Notes: a model not told the origin generated them from the sequence alone. Positions 15,736 through 25,338 are shown, counted from the stretch's first letter. The stretch is DNA of 64,000 nucleotides from Novosphingobium decolorationis (GCF_018417475.1 NZ_CP054856.1:1054001-1118000), one strand, 5' to 3'. Program-made: numbers and translations.

Positions 15736-16425
15736 CTACGAACGCCCTTCGATCTGCCGCACGACAACGAACGCCTCCGCAGCCTTGGCAAAGACAGTCG
15801 AGCCGCGTACTACCGCCAGGCTCTCGATCGTCTTGAGCGAACGCTCATCGGGAAACGGCTTGAGCTGGCTTTCGAACAGGGCAAAGGCATCGAGCTTGCG
15901 CTGGAGCGTCGCGCCGATATCGACGTAGCAGTTGGGCACGAAGGCCGGTGTCACGGGCGCGGACAGCCAGTTGGTCTCGGACAGGGTCTCGTAACACAGA
16001 ATGCGCTTGGGGACGCTCGCGTTGCGCGGTCGCGCAGCGACCATTGCCCCCAAGAAGGCGATCTGATGGTCGAGATGGATGTCGCCCACGAAAGGCAGGA
16101 ACAGGGTATCGGGCGCGACCTCCTCCACCACTTCACCGATCGCCCGGTTGATCTGCCAGGCCGGAACCGTATCGAGCCGCGCCGCGGGAAAATCGAGGCG
16201 ATGCACTCGCGAAACTCCCAGGTGCGCATGGGCCTGCTCCATTTCGGCCATGACGCGGGCAACGCCCTCCTCATCGAAGGCCGGTGGTCGGCCGCGCGTG
16301 ACGAGGCACACTTCCACCTCGTGCCCTTCCTCAACGAGACGGGCCATTGTCCCGCCACACCCCAGTATCTCGTCGTCAGGGTGCGGTGCCACGACCAGAA
16401 CTTTCCCGAAATGCGCAAGCGACAT
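15736..16425 (-). CDS. PIG-L/LmbE family deacetylase
   Basis: The 229-residue protein has the zinc-binding PHPDDE motif at residues 14-19, preceded by a hydrophobic strand, and the second zinc ligand region GDIHLDHQ near 115. These residues define metal-dependent N-deacetylases acting on GlcNAc-type sugars, mycothiol or lipoglycan precursors. It starts 3 bases after the formyltransferase stop, so the two are likely co-translated. A plausible joint task is to expose an amino group by deacetylation and then formylate it during polysaccharide building, but the order and substrate are inferred. Confidence 0.9.
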   Translation of the reverse strand: MSLAHFGKVLVVAPHPDDEILGCGGTMARLVEEGHEVEVCLVTRGRPPAFDEEGVARVMAEMEQAHAHLGVSRVHRLDFPAARLDTVPAWQINRAIGEVVEEVAPDTLFLPFVGDIHLDHQIAFLGAMVAARPRNASVPKRILCYETLSETNWLSAPVTPAFVPNCYVDIGATLQRKLDAFALFESQLKPFPDERSLKTIESLAVVRGSTVFAKAAEAFVVVRQIEGRS

Positions 16426-16428
16426 GAT

Positions 16429-17340
16429 CTAGGCCTCCAGGATACCGTGCAACTTGGGAGGCGCGCCCCTCGCGCTTTCCCATTCGACAAGATCGATCGG
16501 CCCCGAACCCGTCATGACCCGCAGGACCCCGTCCTCGATCCCGAGGACCTGGCCAGGCAAGGCGTGGTAGCGCCAAGCATCCGGGCACGGACGGGTGCTC
16601 CAGACGGTCAACCGGTGCGGGCCGTCCATGGCGAAGGCCCCGGGATAGGGCCGCCCCACCGCCCGCACGAGCCGGTCGATCCGGGCGGCATCGGCGCGCC
16701 AGTCGATACGCCCATCGGCAGGGGTCCGCCGCGCTGCCCACGTCGCGAGGCGGGCGTCCTGTCGTTCGCGCGGCGCGGTGCCCGAGGCCAGCTGCGCCAG
16801 GCATGTCCGCAGCATCGCGCGCAAGGCGTCCATGTGCTGATCATAGAGTTGCTGCGCCGTCGCGTCGGGCGCGACGTGAAAGAACTTCTGCGCCAGGATG
16901 TCGCCATCATCGGTGCCCTCCCCGATCCAGAACAGGCTGGACGCGGAGATCGGTTCGCCCAGAAGGATGGTCCAGGGTATCGCGGCGCGGCCGCGCAGGC
17001 GTGGCAGGGGCGCGGGATGATATCCGATCGTGCCCGAGGCTGCGATGGACAGGAACTCCTCCCCCACGATCTGCGACCAGCCCACGACGAAGACGTAGTC
17101 GGGCTCTGCAGCGCGAACCATCGCTAGCGTCTGCGCGGAATTCGTTTGCCCCGCATGCTCCAGTCGAGCGCCCAGATCCCCGGCAAGGGGAGCAAGGTCC
17201 ACCAGATCGGAATGCCGCCCATGAAGAGCCGGCGGCAGGGTGAGGACCAGCGGCACCTGCCAGCCGGGCGCCCCGAGCAGTTCTTCCAGGAGCACCTGCG
17301 TGCTCCCCACGGCACCAACCACGACTGCCCGCACCCCCAT
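16429..17340 (-). CDS. formyltransferase-fold protein, probable sugar N-formyltransferase
   Basis: The 303-residue protein has the methionyl-tRNA formyltransferase fold: an N-terminal Rossmann-like strand (RAVVVGAVGS), the catalytic region YHPAPLPRLRGRAAIPW with H108, D144 in TDDGDIL, and a C-terminal OB-like domain. In the usual Asn-His-Asp triad, the Asn position (two residues before the His) is Gly106 here. The full-length true tRNA enzyme would normally sit with def, whereas this gene lies among polysaccharide genes, so a sugar substrate is more likely. The start at 17340 has GGGAGG upstream; an in-frame start at 17379 would add a charged tail. Confidence 0.8.
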   Translation of the reverse strand: MGVRAVVVGAVGSTQVLLEELLGAPGWQVPLVLTLPPALHGRHSDLVDLAPLAGDLGARLEHAGQTNSAQTLAMVRAAEPDYVFVVGWSQIVGEEFLSIAASGTIGYHPAPLPRLRGRAAIPWTILLGEPISASSLFWIGEGTDDGDILAQKFFHVAPDATAQQLYDQHMDALRAMLRTCLAQLASGTAPRERQDARLATWAARRTPADGRIDWRADAARIDRLVRAVGRPYPGAFAMDGPHRLTVWSTRPCPDAWRYHALPGQVLGIEDGVLRVMTGSGPIDLVEWESARGAPPKLHGILEA

Positions 17341-17389
17341 CACCTCCTCCCGCTTTTCCTCTTCACGCCGCGCCATCACCGCAAGGGGC

Positions 17390-18652
17390 TCAATGCGCCA
17401 CCTTGCGCGGCTCGCTCACCGTGTCCGCATCTGCCCGCACCGGCACGGGACCTGCCGGCAATCCTGCCGAAGCTGCCTTGGAAATGCCCTGCCGTGCGTC
17501 CGCCTCCTCCGGCTCGGCCCGCCAGGGCGCCTGCAGCAGGTCCATTTCCTCGAGCAGCTGGTGGTTGACCTTACGCACATCGTAGACCTTCTCGGCGAGA
17601 TCGCGCGCCCTTGCGCCCATGGTCGCCGCGCGCTCTGGTTCCTCGACGAAGCGCATCATGGCCGCGCGCAGGGCTTCGGCATCGCGCGGCTCGACGAGAT
17701 AGCCGTTCTCGCCGTCCACGATCGGCTCGCGGCAGCCGGGCATGTCGGTCGTGATCACGGCGCGCCCCGTGGCCATCGCCTCCAGGATCGTGCGCGGCAG
17801 CCCCTCGCGGTAGAACGAGGGCAGGACGAAGACCGAGGAGGCCTCGAGGTAGGGCCGCACGTCCGTACAGCCGGGAATGAATGTCACCGGGTACTGCCGG
17901 GCGAGCCGGGCGCATTCCTCCTCGTCGATGCCGGTCGGGTTGTTGCGCTCATAGTGACCCAGGACCCAGAATTCGCAGTCGCCATGGTCGGCCTTGATAC
18001 GAGCTGCAGCCTCGAGGAACTCGTAGACACCCTTGTCGCGCATCAGCCGGCCAATGAGCAGGAAGCGCAGCGCCTGGCGTGGCAGCGGAGCCTCTACGAA
18101 CCGTTCAAGATCAATGCCCGAGCCGGGCACCTGGATGACGTTGTGCCGGGGCGTGACGATGCCGAAGCGGATCATGTCGGCCCGGTCGTCACGGTTGAAC
18201 ACGAAGATTGCCCGCGCCCGGCGTACTGCCTCGCGGTAGAGCACGCTCACCAGCTTGCGCAGGCCGACGCGCGCGTGGCTGTCCTCGCTGAAGACATGCC
18301 CCAGACCCGACATCAGCGCGTAGAAGCGCGGGACACACAGCAAGCGCGCCGCGATCCCGCCGTAGATGATCGGTTTCTGGGTATAGGCGAGCACGAGATC
18401 CGGGCGCTCGCGCAGCATGAGCCGCACGTACTCGAACAGAAGGCCCAGATCGCGCAGGAAATTGGTTCCCGTGCGCTCCATCGCGACCTGACGAAACCCG
18501 ATCCCGGACGCGTCCAGTTCACGTTCGACAGCGTCGTTCCGGTCGGGCGCCACCGCCACGACCTTGTGTCCGTTGGCCACGAGTTCGCGCAACAAGGCGC
18601 CGCGAAAATTGGTCAGCGAATAGGCAAGACTGGAGAGGACAAGAACTTTCAT
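17390..18652 (-). CDS. GT4 family glycosyltransferase
   Basis: This 420-residue GT-B glycosyltransferase opens MKVLVLSSLAYSLTNFRG, has an N-terminal acceptor domain, LLIGRLMRDKGVYEFLEAA near 200, and the nucleotide-sugar signature SFYREGLPRTILEAMATGRAVITT near 290. It resembles the PglA/Cap-type enzymes that extend undecaprenyl-linked sugars such as diNAcBac. The last 40 residues are low-complexity Ala/Pro/Glu rich and outside the fold. It heads the minus-strand group with the formyltransferase and deacetylase, suggesting all three handle the same amino sugar. Confidence 0.9.
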   Translation of the reverse strand: MKVLVLSSLAYSLTNFRGALLRELVANGHKVVAVAPDRNDAVERELDASGIGFRQVAMERTGTNFLRDLGLLFEYVRLMLRERPDLVLAYTQKPIIYGGIAARLLCVPRFYALMSGLGHVFSEDSHARVGLRKLVSVLYREAVRRARAIFVFNRDDRADMIRFGIVTPRHNVIQVPGSGIDLERFVEAPLPRQALRFLLIGRLMRDKGVYEFLEAAARIKADHGDCEFWVLGHYERNNPTGIDEEECARLARQYPVTFIPGCTDVRPYLEASSVFVLPSFYREGLPRTILEAMATGRAVITTDMPGCREPIVDGENGYLVEPRDAEALRAAMMRFVEEPERAATMGARARDLAEKVYDVRKVNHQLLEEMDLLQAPWRAEPEEADARQGISKAASAGLPAGPVPVRADADTVSEPRKVAH

Positions 18653-19113
18653 AGCGCGGTTTGGCCCGTGATTGCGAGACGGCCGGGGTGGCTGCGATCG
18701 ACGATGCCCTTTGCACCGCGACCTCGCCCGCCATGGATCGGAAAAGCCGAGGCCGAACGCGGCCACCAGCGGGTGCCACGCATCCTTCCTGCGCCTTTCG
18801 TCTCCTGGCTGAACGACCCCCCAGGTCCTCTCCAACGATGCCCGCAGCCGGCGAAACTGCAAGAACGCAAGTGGCTGATCCCCTTTTGCGACAGCTACGG
18901 GGAATTCCGATACGTATATTTGACAGGGCTGGCATTTCTTTCGGGAGGTGAACTCCCAAAACGGCGATTTCGGCTTATGGCTTTAAGATCACGTGCGCCC
19001 CCGGCAGCGCTACCATAGCCTAGCAAACTGCAGAGGCCACCGCAGCTCCCGCCACGGCCGTCTTGCCTCGCCCGGATCCTTCCGGATCGTCCAAAACAGC
19101 GAAGGCTGCCCGC
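18653..19113. other. divergent promoter region between the GT4 gene and the FlaA1-like gene
   Basis: This is 461 bases with no supported gene. The part nearest the plus-strand gene is AT rich and contains a TTGACA hexamer (18920-18925) with no clear -10 at normal spacing, and an interrupted palindrome GGGAG-GTGAA-CTCCC (18943-18957). Promoters for both flanking groups are expected here. Confidence 0.5.
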
Positions 19114-21210
19114 ATGAGCAAGAACATTGCAGACCGTGCCGCGTCGTCCGCCAAGCGCGCATCTTCCCGCCCGCTGCTGCGTATTCGCAAGCTGGACGGC
19201 GCGCGTGAAAGTGCCGCGATCGAACGCTTCAGCCTGCGACGAACCTTTCGCAACCAGTTGCTGATCAGCTTCGACACCCTGACTATCAGCGCCACGTTCG
19301 TTACGGCGTTCCTGCTCGTGGGACGCGGCCCCTTCCTGCAGAGCGAGGGGGTGTCCTGGACGACTGCGGGCATGGGCATCGTGACCGTGCTGGGACTGTT
19401 CATGAGCGGCCTCTACCGCCGCAGCTGGCGCTTCTTCAGTTTTGCCCACTCGATCCATCTGGTCGCGCTCATCCTCCCCTGTATCGGCCTGGGCTGGGCG
19501 GTCGCACTGCTGTCTCCGGCGGTGCGCGCCGAGCAGTCCAACCTCGCTGCGGTCATTGCCATCCACTGGCTTCTGGCGACTTCGGGCCTCGTGACGCTGC
19601 GCGTCCTGCGACGCCTTGCGCATGAACACCTGACCCGCACCAGCAGCGCGCATCTGCGCCATGTCGCGGGCCGGCAGCTGCCCCACGCGCTGCTGGTGGG
19701 CTCGCCCGACTGGGTGCTCTCCATCATCGAGATGCTGCGGCGTGAAACGACCCCGTCCTTCGTCATTTCCGGCATTCTCCTGCCGACCCTCAACGACACG
19801 CTGATGCAGATCGGCAAGGTGCCGGTGCTGGGCAGCCACGATGATATCGTGAATGCGGTCGAGCGTCTGGAAGCCAAGGACCAGCGCCCTTCGCTGGTGA
19901 TTGCCAGCGACGACGGCAATGACCTCACCAACCGCGAGATGGCCCGGCTCACCAGCCGTGCGCGTCATCTGGGCCTCGAGCTCTCGCGCATCCGCGACTG
20001 CTGGAGCCACATCCTCCAGCGCAGCCCAAGCGCTGTTCACGAGGAGCTCTCGGTCAAGGACCTCCTGGGCCGCAGCGAATTCACGCTCGAAGGCGAGCAG
20101 ATCACCAGCCAGATCTCGGGCAAGTGCGTGCTGGTGACAGGCGGTGGCGGCACCATCGGCTCGGAGCTTTGCTGGCAGCTGGCCAGCTTCCGCCCCTCCA
20201 AACTGGTCGTGCTCGATCACAGCGAATACCACCTCTACGCCGCCGAGATGAAACTGCGCGAGCGCTACCCCGATGTCCCCATCGAGGCCGAGCTGTGCAA
20301 CATCCGCGAACGCTCCGAGGTGCGCCGCATCTTCGCCAAGCACCGCCCGGCCATCGTCTACCACGCCGCGGCCCTGAAGCACGTGCCGATCGTCGAGACG
20401 AGCCCGTGTGCCGGTGTCCACACCAATATCCTGGGCACCCGCATCATCGCCGATGCGGTGTGCGAATTCGGCGCAAGGGCCATGGTCCAGGTTTCGACCG
20501 ACAAGGCCGTGAACCCCGTCGGGATGATGGGCGCAACCAAGCGCGTGGGCGAACTCTACAGCCAGGCCCTCGACATGTGCGGGATCGACGATCCCGACGC
20601 GCCGCGCTTCATGACCGTGCGCTTTGGCAACGTGCTCGGCTCGAGCGGCTCTATCGTTCCGCTGTTCCAGCGCCAGCTGCGCGAAGGCCGTCCGCTCACC
20701 GTCACCCACCCCGATATCGAGCGCTTCTTCATGACCGTGCGCGAGGCGGTACAGCTGATCCTGCAGAGCAGCGCCGCCGCGCTCAGCGAGCAGTCGCAGC
20801 GCGGCACGATCTTCGTGCTCGACATGGGCAAGCCCGTGCGCATCGTCGATCTCGCCTACCGCATGATCCGCCTCTACGGCCTCCAGCCCGAGATCGACGT
20901 GCCTGTCCAGTTCGTCGGCCTGCGCCCGGGTGAAAAGCTCTACGAGGAGCTTTTCGACATCTGCGAGGAGCAGACCAGTTCGCGGATCAAGGGCATCTTC
21001 GAGGCCCAGTCACGGCCCATCCCGCTCCCGCTCATTTCCCGCAGCATCGGCCAGCTCGCCCACGCCGTGGAGGCGGGCGACCAGGCCGAGGCCCGTCGCA
21101 TCACCCACACCCTCGTCAAGATGCCCAGCGGCGCGGCCTCGTTCCAGGTCATCGAGAATCCGGCGATGGCGCAGGACACCTCCCGCACGCGCACGCGCAG
21201 CCCCGCATAA
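19114..21210 (+). CDS. FlaA1/CapD-type membrane nucleotide-sugar 4,6-dehydratase
   Basis: The 698-residue protein has four or five N-terminal membrane segments (about 45-170), a CoA-binding-like Rossmann domain (about 190-310), and a C-terminal extended SDR domain. The latter carries VTGGGGTIGSELC near 345 and STDKAVNPVGMMGATKRVGE near 470. As in PglF/FlaA1/CapD proteins, Met occupies the usual catalytic Tyr position (MGATK), with the TDK segment compensating. It probably converts UDP-GlcNAc to UDP-4-keto-6-deoxy-HexNAc. The aminotransferase 14 bases downstream is the expected next step. The ATG at 19114 follows GAAGG. Confidence 0.93.
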   Translation: MSKNIADRAASSAKRASSRPLLRIRKLDGARESAAIERFSLRRTFRNQLLISFDTLTISATFVTAFLLVGRGPFLQSEGVSWTTAGMGIVTVLGLFMSGLYRRSWRFFSFAHSIHLVALILPCIGLGWAVALLSPAVRAEQSNLAAVIAIHWLLATSGLVTLRVLRRLAHEHLTRTSSAHLRHVAGRQLPHALLVGSPDWVLSIIEMLRRETTPSFVISGILLPTLNDTLMQIGKVPVLGSHDDIVNAVERLEAKDQRPSLVIASDDGNDLTNREMARLTSRARHLGLELSRIRDCWSHILQRSPSAVHEELSVKDLLGRSEFTLEGEQITSQISGKCVLVTGGGGTIGSELCWQLASFRPSKLVVLDHSEYHLYAAEMKLRERYPDVPIEAELCNIRERSEVRRIFAKHRPAIVYHAAALKHVPIVETSPCAGVHTNILGTRIIADAVCEFGARAMVQVSTDKAVNPVGMMGATKRVGELYSQALDMCGIDDPDAPRFMTVRFGNVLGSSGSIVPLFQRQLREGRPLTVTHPDIERFFMTVREAVQLILQSSAAALSEQSQRGTIFVLDMGKPVRIVDLAYRMIRLYGLQPEIDVPVQFVGLRPGEKLYEELFDICEEQTSSRIKGIFEAQSRPIPLPLISRSIGQLAHAVEAGDQAEARRITHTLVKMPSGAASFQVIENPAMAQDTSRTRTRSPA

Positions 21211-21224
21211 GGAGCCCGGAACGC

Positions 21225-22427
21225 ATGGCATCCCATGTTCTTGCCGATGCACAGCCCCCGCATTCGGCCCCCCAGCCCCTGAAATCGACCTGGCCGCGCC
21301 ACGAGGCTGACGAAATTGCAGCCGTGCGCGAAGTCCTGCAATCCGGGCACGTAAACGCACTCGTCCACGGCGATGAGACCCGCAGCTTCGCGCAGGAGTT
21401 CGCCGCCTACAACGGTATGCCGCACGGCATTTGCGTCGCCAATGGCACGGTCTCGCTCGAGATCGCGCTCAAGGCGCTGGGCATCGGGCCAGGCGACGAG
21501 GTCATCGTTCCGGCCCGCAGCTTCTTTGCCACCGCCAGCGCGGTGCTCGCGGTGGGGGCAAGCCTCGCCTTCGCCGATGTCGAACCCGACAGCCAGAACA
21601 TCGATCCGGTCTCGGTCGAACGTCTCCTCGGGGCGCGCACGCGCGCCGTGATCTGTGTCCACCATGCCGGATGGCCCTGCGACATGGACAGGCTCGTGGC
21701 GCTGTGCGCACGCCATGGCCTGGCGCTCCTCGAAGACTGCGCGCAGGCGCACGGGGCCCAGTGGCACGGGCGTCGTGTCGGCTCGTTCGGCACTGCCGCC
21801 TCATTCTCGTTCTGCACCGACAAGATCATGTCGACCGGCGGCGAAGGGGGCATGATCCTGCTGCGTGACAACGATGCCTGGGAGGCGGGCTGGTCAATCA
21901 AGGATCACGGCAAGGACCTGGCCATGCTGCGCGATGGCAAGGGACGGCCTGGGGAATTTCGCTATGTCCACGCCCGTCCGGGCTCGAACCACCGGATGAC
22001 CGAGATGCAGGCCGCGATCGGCCGTCGCCAGCTCAGCAAGCTGGAGGACTGGCTTGCGCAGCGACGTGCCAATGCACAGGCGCTCTGCGCCGCCCTTGCC
22101 CCGCTTCCTGGCATCGCCCCTCCCGCGCCGCCCGAGCACGTGCGCCATGCCTGGTACAAGTTCTATGTCCAGCTCGCGCCCGATCTGGCCGAACGCCGGC
22201 TCGATATCATCGCGGCCCTGCACGAAAGAGGCATTCCGGCGGCCAGCGGATCGTGCCCGAACATGAGCCGCGAGCGCGCACTCGAGGCGCAGGCGTTCCG
22301 ATGCGACGGCGCGTTGGACGCCGCCAACGCACTTGGCGCACGCACCCTCATGTTTCCCTGCGATCACACCCTTTCAACGCACGACATGCAGCGCATCGCC
22401 GAGGCTCTGGGCGAGGTCGTGACCTGA
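21225..22427 (+). CDS. DegT/DnrJ/EryC1/StrS sugar aminotransferase
   Basis: The 400-residue PLP-dependent enzyme has ANGTVSLEIALKALGIGPGDEVIVPA near 70-100, DCAQAHGA near 170, the probable PLP Lys in FSFCTDKIMSTGGEGG near 200, and SNHRMTEMQAAIGR near 255. It retains the lysine, so it is a true aminotransferase rather than a dehydratase-type relative. Following the FlaA1-like 4,6-dehydratase, it likely makes a UDP-4-amino-sugar. The start is preceded by AAGGAG. It is coupled to the downstream sulfotransferase by TGATG. Confidence 0.92.
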   Translation: MASHVLADAQPPHSAPQPLKSTWPRHEADEIAAVREVLQSGHVNALVHGDETRSFAQEFAAYNGMPHGICVANGTVSLEIALKALGIGPGDEVIVPARSFFATASAVLAVGASLAFADVEPDSQNIDPVSVERLLGARTRAVICVHHAGWPCDMDRLVALCARHGLALLEDCAQAHGAQWHGRRVGSFGTAASFSFCTDKIMSTGGEGGMILLRDNDAWEAGWSIKDHGKDLAMLRDGKGRPGEFRYVHARPGSNHRMTEMQAAIGRRQLSKLEDWLAQRRANAQALCAALAPLPGIAPPAPPEHVRHAWYKFYVQLAPDLAERRLDIIAALHERGIPAASGSCPNMSRERALEAQAFRCDGALDAANALGARTLMFPCDHTLSTHDMQRIAEALGEVVT

Positions 22428-23308
22428 TGGCGCCGCCCCGCACACCCCCTGAGGCCAGATGGCAGCCCGACTTCGTGGTCATCGGCGCGGCCAAGGCGGC
22501 GACGACCTGGATCCAGGCCCGGCTTCAGGAAAATCCGGCTGTCTACATGCCCGATCCCGAACCCCATTACTTCAGCACCGACTATGCCGAAGGCGAAGGC
22601 CATTACCGCGGCTTCTTCAACGCGATCCCCGAGGGCGTCACCTGCATCGGGGAAAAGTCCGCCGATTACCTCGCCCATCCCGAAGCGCCCGCGCGGCTGG
22701 CCCGGATGCTCCCCCATGCCCGCCTGGTCGTGATGCTGCGCGATCCGGTCGAGAGAGCCTATTCGGACTACAAGATGTTCTACCGGCGCGGCACCGTCAC
22801 CGGACCACCCGAGGACTATCTGGCCGATCTCGCCAATCCGCACCCGCGCTTTCTCGAGGATGGCCTCTATGCCCGCCACCTCGATCGCTGGCTGGAGGTC
22901 TTCCCGCGTGAGCAGATCCGGGTCTACCTGCACGAGGATCTCGACGAGCGCCCGCGTGAGGTTCTCGCCGAGGTGTCCCGCCATATCGGGCTGGAGCCGA
23001 CCCTTCCCGAGACAATCGACACCACGCACGAAAATTCGAGCCGGACGATGATCCTGCCCCTACCGCTGCGCCGGATGCTGGCCCCCTTCAAGGATGCCGC
23101 GCGCCCCTTGCGGGGCACGCGCATCTTCGAAGGCGCGCGCTCGCTCCTCGCCCAGGAAATGCGCTATCCCCCCTTGAGCACAAGCCTGCGCGCGCGGCTA
23201 TGCGAGTTCTACGCGCCCGACACGCAAAGGCTGGGCACGCTCATCGAACGCCCCCTCGATTGCTGGCAGAGTGCCCGGACACCGATCCCCGCGCAGGCTT
23301 CGAGGTAA
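22427..23308 (+). CDS. sulfotransferase (PAPS-dependent), copy 1
   Basis: The 293-residue protein starts at the ATG overlapping the aminotransferase stop. Near the N terminus is the 5'-phosphosulfate-binding loop FVVIGAAKAATTWIQ, and the 3'-phosphate region RDPVERAYSDYKM appears near 105-120. Both are standard for the sulfotransferase superfamily acting on carbohydrates. There is no signal peptide or membrane anchor, so it acts in the cytoplasm on a sugar, nucleotide-sugar or lipid-linked intermediate. A second, related gene lies at 49087-49917 (both end regions share RPLRGT...YPPL). A sulfated glycan is implied. Confidence 0.88.
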   Translation: MAPPRTPPEARWQPDFVVIGAAKAATTWIQARLQENPAVYMPDPEPHYFSTDYAEGEGHYRGFFNAIPEGVTCIGEKSADYLAHPEAPARLARMLPHARLVVMLRDPVERAYSDYKMFYRRGTVTGPPEDYLADLANPHPRFLEDGLYARHLDRWLEVFPREQIRVYLHEDLDERPREVLAEVSRHIGLEPTLPETIDTTHENSSRTMILPLPLRRMLAPFKDAARPLRGTRIFEGARSLLAQEMRYPPLSTSLRARLCEFYAPDTQRLGTLIERPLDCWQSARTPIPAQASR

Positions 23309-23497
23309 TGCCTCATGTCCGCGGCCCGGCTCCAGAATAGGTAGCGCCCTGTTCGAATTCGGGGGGATCTAGCCCTGAATAGCACCTCCGGTTCAGGCCG
23401 ATACGGGTTAGCCTGTGGTCATCCTACCCGTTCATTGGTCCTGCCTCTCACGCCGCAAGGCGCGCCCTGGCCGGGCCAGCCGTTTCAGGAGCCGAGC

Positions 23498-24094
23498 ATG
23501 ACCGCCCCCGCGCCTCGCCGACAACTCTTTGCACAGACCGCCGTTCTTGTCTGCACGGCCACCGCCATGTCGCTCGCCGGCTGCACCTCGCCCACCGGCT
23601 CGTTGCCCGCGCTCGCCGAGATGGAGGCCGCTCCCTACCAGGTCGCCGCGGGGGACAAGATCCACATCGCGATACAGGAGCTGCAGGACGCCAGCGGCGA
23701 TTACGTCGTCGAGGAGACGGGCACGATCTCGATGCCCTACGTCAAGACGATGCCCGTCGCCGGGCTCAGCTACCGCGAGATCGAGCAGGGCATCGCGAGG
23801 CGGCTTCTCTCCCAAGGCATCCTCGTCGGGCAGCCGGTGGTCAATGTCCGCCCAATCGAACTTCGCCCCTTCTACGTGACCGGCGAAGTCAACCGGCCCG
23901 GCGAGTTCCCCTATCGTCACGGCATGACCGTGCTTGCTGCCCTTTCCGCCGCTGGCGGGTACACCTACCGCGCCTCCACTGGAAAGGTCTCGATCACGCG
24001 CTCGGTCGACGGGCGGGACATCATCGCCAAGGCAACCGAGACGACACCGATACAACCCGGTGACAGGATCCAGGTCTTCGAACGCTGGTTCTGA
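23498..24094 (+). CDS. polysaccharide export lipoprotein (GumB/Wza-like OPX)
   Basis: The 198-residue outer-membrane polysaccharide export protein begins with a lipoprotein signal whose lipobox SLAGC places the acylated Cys at residue 29. The Poly_export domain follows (YQVAAGDKIHIAI, TISMPYV) and then one SLBB-like domain (FYVTGEVNRPGEFPY). It is short like GumB and lacks the C-terminal helix of Wza, so it probably needs a partner in the outer membrane; the next gene encodes a barrel. The start was chosen for a CAGGAG ribosome binding site and an intact signal. Confidence 0.94.
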   Translation: MTAPAPRRQLFAQTAVLVCTATAMSLAGCTSPTGSLPALAEMEAAPYQVAAGDKIHIAIQELQDASGDYVVEETGTISMPYVKTMPVAGLSYREIEQGIARRLLSQGILVGQPVVNVRPIELRPFYVTGEVNRPGEFPYRHGMTVLAALSAAGGYTYRASTGKVSITRSVDGRDIIAKATETTPIQPGDRIQVFERWF

Positions 24095-24096
24095 CC

Positions 24097-25338
24097 ATGA
24101 AGGCCCGTCTCGCGCTCTCCGCGCTGGTCCTCGACCTGGGTGCCCTGGGCGCCCTTGCCATCCCCGCCCGCGCGCAGACCGAGACCCTCGGCAGTACGGC
24201 GCCCACGGTCTATCCCGACGATCCCGAGTACCGCGCGCAACCGATCCACCTGGGCGGCCTCAGTCTCACCACCAACGCCAATGTCCGGCTGAACTACGAC
24301 AGCAACATCTACGCCGCCCCCATCGAACGCTACGACGATGTCTACGCCGATTTCTCGGGCGAAGTGCGCGCTGACAGCAGCCCCGGGCCCGTCACGGTAA
24401 CGACCGGGGTCACGGGAACCGTGCGCCGCTATTCCAGCCGAAGCACCGAAAATTCCGAGCGCTGGCGCCTGGATACCACGGTGAAGTGGTCACCCACCCG
24501 AACCTCGCTCTATTCGCTTGGCGCCAGCCTGCAGCGCGCGGTCGAGGATCGCAGCGATTCCGAGGCCCGTACCGACCCGGATCGCGGCCCGCGCCGGTTC
24601 GACATCCTGGCCACCGAGTTTCACCTGCGCACGCAGCCCGGGCGTCTCCTGTTCGATGTCCAGGCCAGCGCGACCCGCTTCGACGCCCTGTCCAGCCTCG
24701 ATGCCGATCGCGATTTCTCCGCCTACAACGGCCAGGCCGCCGTGGGCCTTCGCGTGGGTGGCACCGTGTTCGTCACCGCCAGCACCTTCCTTAACCGCCG
24801 CGAGTTCCGCCTTTCGCGAACCCCGGCCGGTCTCGAGCGGGATACGACAACCTACGGCGGCCAGCTCGGCCTCAACGTCGAACCTGGAGGGCTCTTCGAA
24901 GGGCGTCTGGGCGTAGGTGTCTTTCGCTATGACCCCGACGAGCCAACCGCGCCTGGCCGCACCGGCCTGTCGGTCTCGGGCGCCCTGATCTACCGCCCTT
25001 CGCGGCGCACCGCGCTCCTTCTCGATGCCTTCAACGGCGATGTCGCAACCTTCCGCACCGGCGCGCAGGGTCGTACCGACACCCGCGTCCGGCTCACCGC
25101 CGAGCAGGAGATCCGCCACGACCTGTTCGCCAAGTTGAGTGGCAGCTTCCGGCGCAGCAAGTTCGTGGGCACCGGGATAAGCGAGGACACCGCGAGCGTA
25201 TCGGGCGAAATCGAGCACGTGATCGCCCGCAACCTCTCGCTCAGTCTCGACGCGCAGTTCTCCAAGCGCACGAGCGAACGCTTCGCGGCGCGTTTCGAAC
25301 GCTTCCGCGCCGGCTTCAGCCTGCGCGCCCGGTTCTGA
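24097..25338 (+). CDS. outer-membrane beta-barrel protein of the EPS locus (BBP2-type)
   Basis: This 413-residue protein has an N-terminal signal peptide (cleavage after about residue 26, PARAQ), then alternating amphipathic strands rich in Tyr, Arg and Thr, ending in an aromatic-terminal strand (FSLRARF). It is of the type often annotated as outer membrane beta-barrel protein (BBP2) beside GumB/OPX genes in alphaproteobacteria. It begins 2 bases after the OPX stop, supporting a joint export channel. A bidirectional hairpin ends it at 25359-25378. Confidence 0.85.
   Translation: MKARLALSALVLDLGALGALAIPARAQTETLGSTAPTVYPDDPEYRAQPIHLGGLSLTTNANVRLNYDSNIYAAPIERYDDVYADFSGEVRADSSPGPVTVTTGVTGTVRRYSSRSTENSERWRLDTTVKWSPTRTSLYSLGASLQRAVEDRSDSEARTDPDRGPRRFDILATEFHLRTQPGRLLFDVQASATRFDALSSLDADRDFSAYNGQAAVGLRVGGTVFVTASTFLNRREFRLSRTPAGLERDTTTYGGQLGLNVEPGGLFEGRLGVGVFRYDPDEPTAPGRTGLSVSGALIYRPSRRTALLLDAFNGDVATFRTGAQGRTDTRVRLTAEQEIRHDLFAKLSGSFRRSKFVGTGISEDTASVSGEIEHVIARNLSLSLDAQFSKRTSERFAARFERFRAGFSLRARF

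Noticed and set aside
15575..15928. Plus-strand frame of 117 codons starting in the AT-rich region
   Set aside because: Most of it overlaps the PIG-L gene antisense, and the AT-rich part encodes no recognisable sequence.
18663..19062. Possible additional gene between the GT4 and FlaA1-like genes
   Set aside because: Frames there are low-complexity extensions of the neighbours, without a ribosome binding site or domain.
18895..20709. Long minus-strand open frame (about 604 codons) opposite the FlaA1-like gene
   Set aside because: It is antisense to a well-supported gene, has no recognisable domain, and such frames are common in GC-rich DNA; it was treated as a codon-bias shadow.
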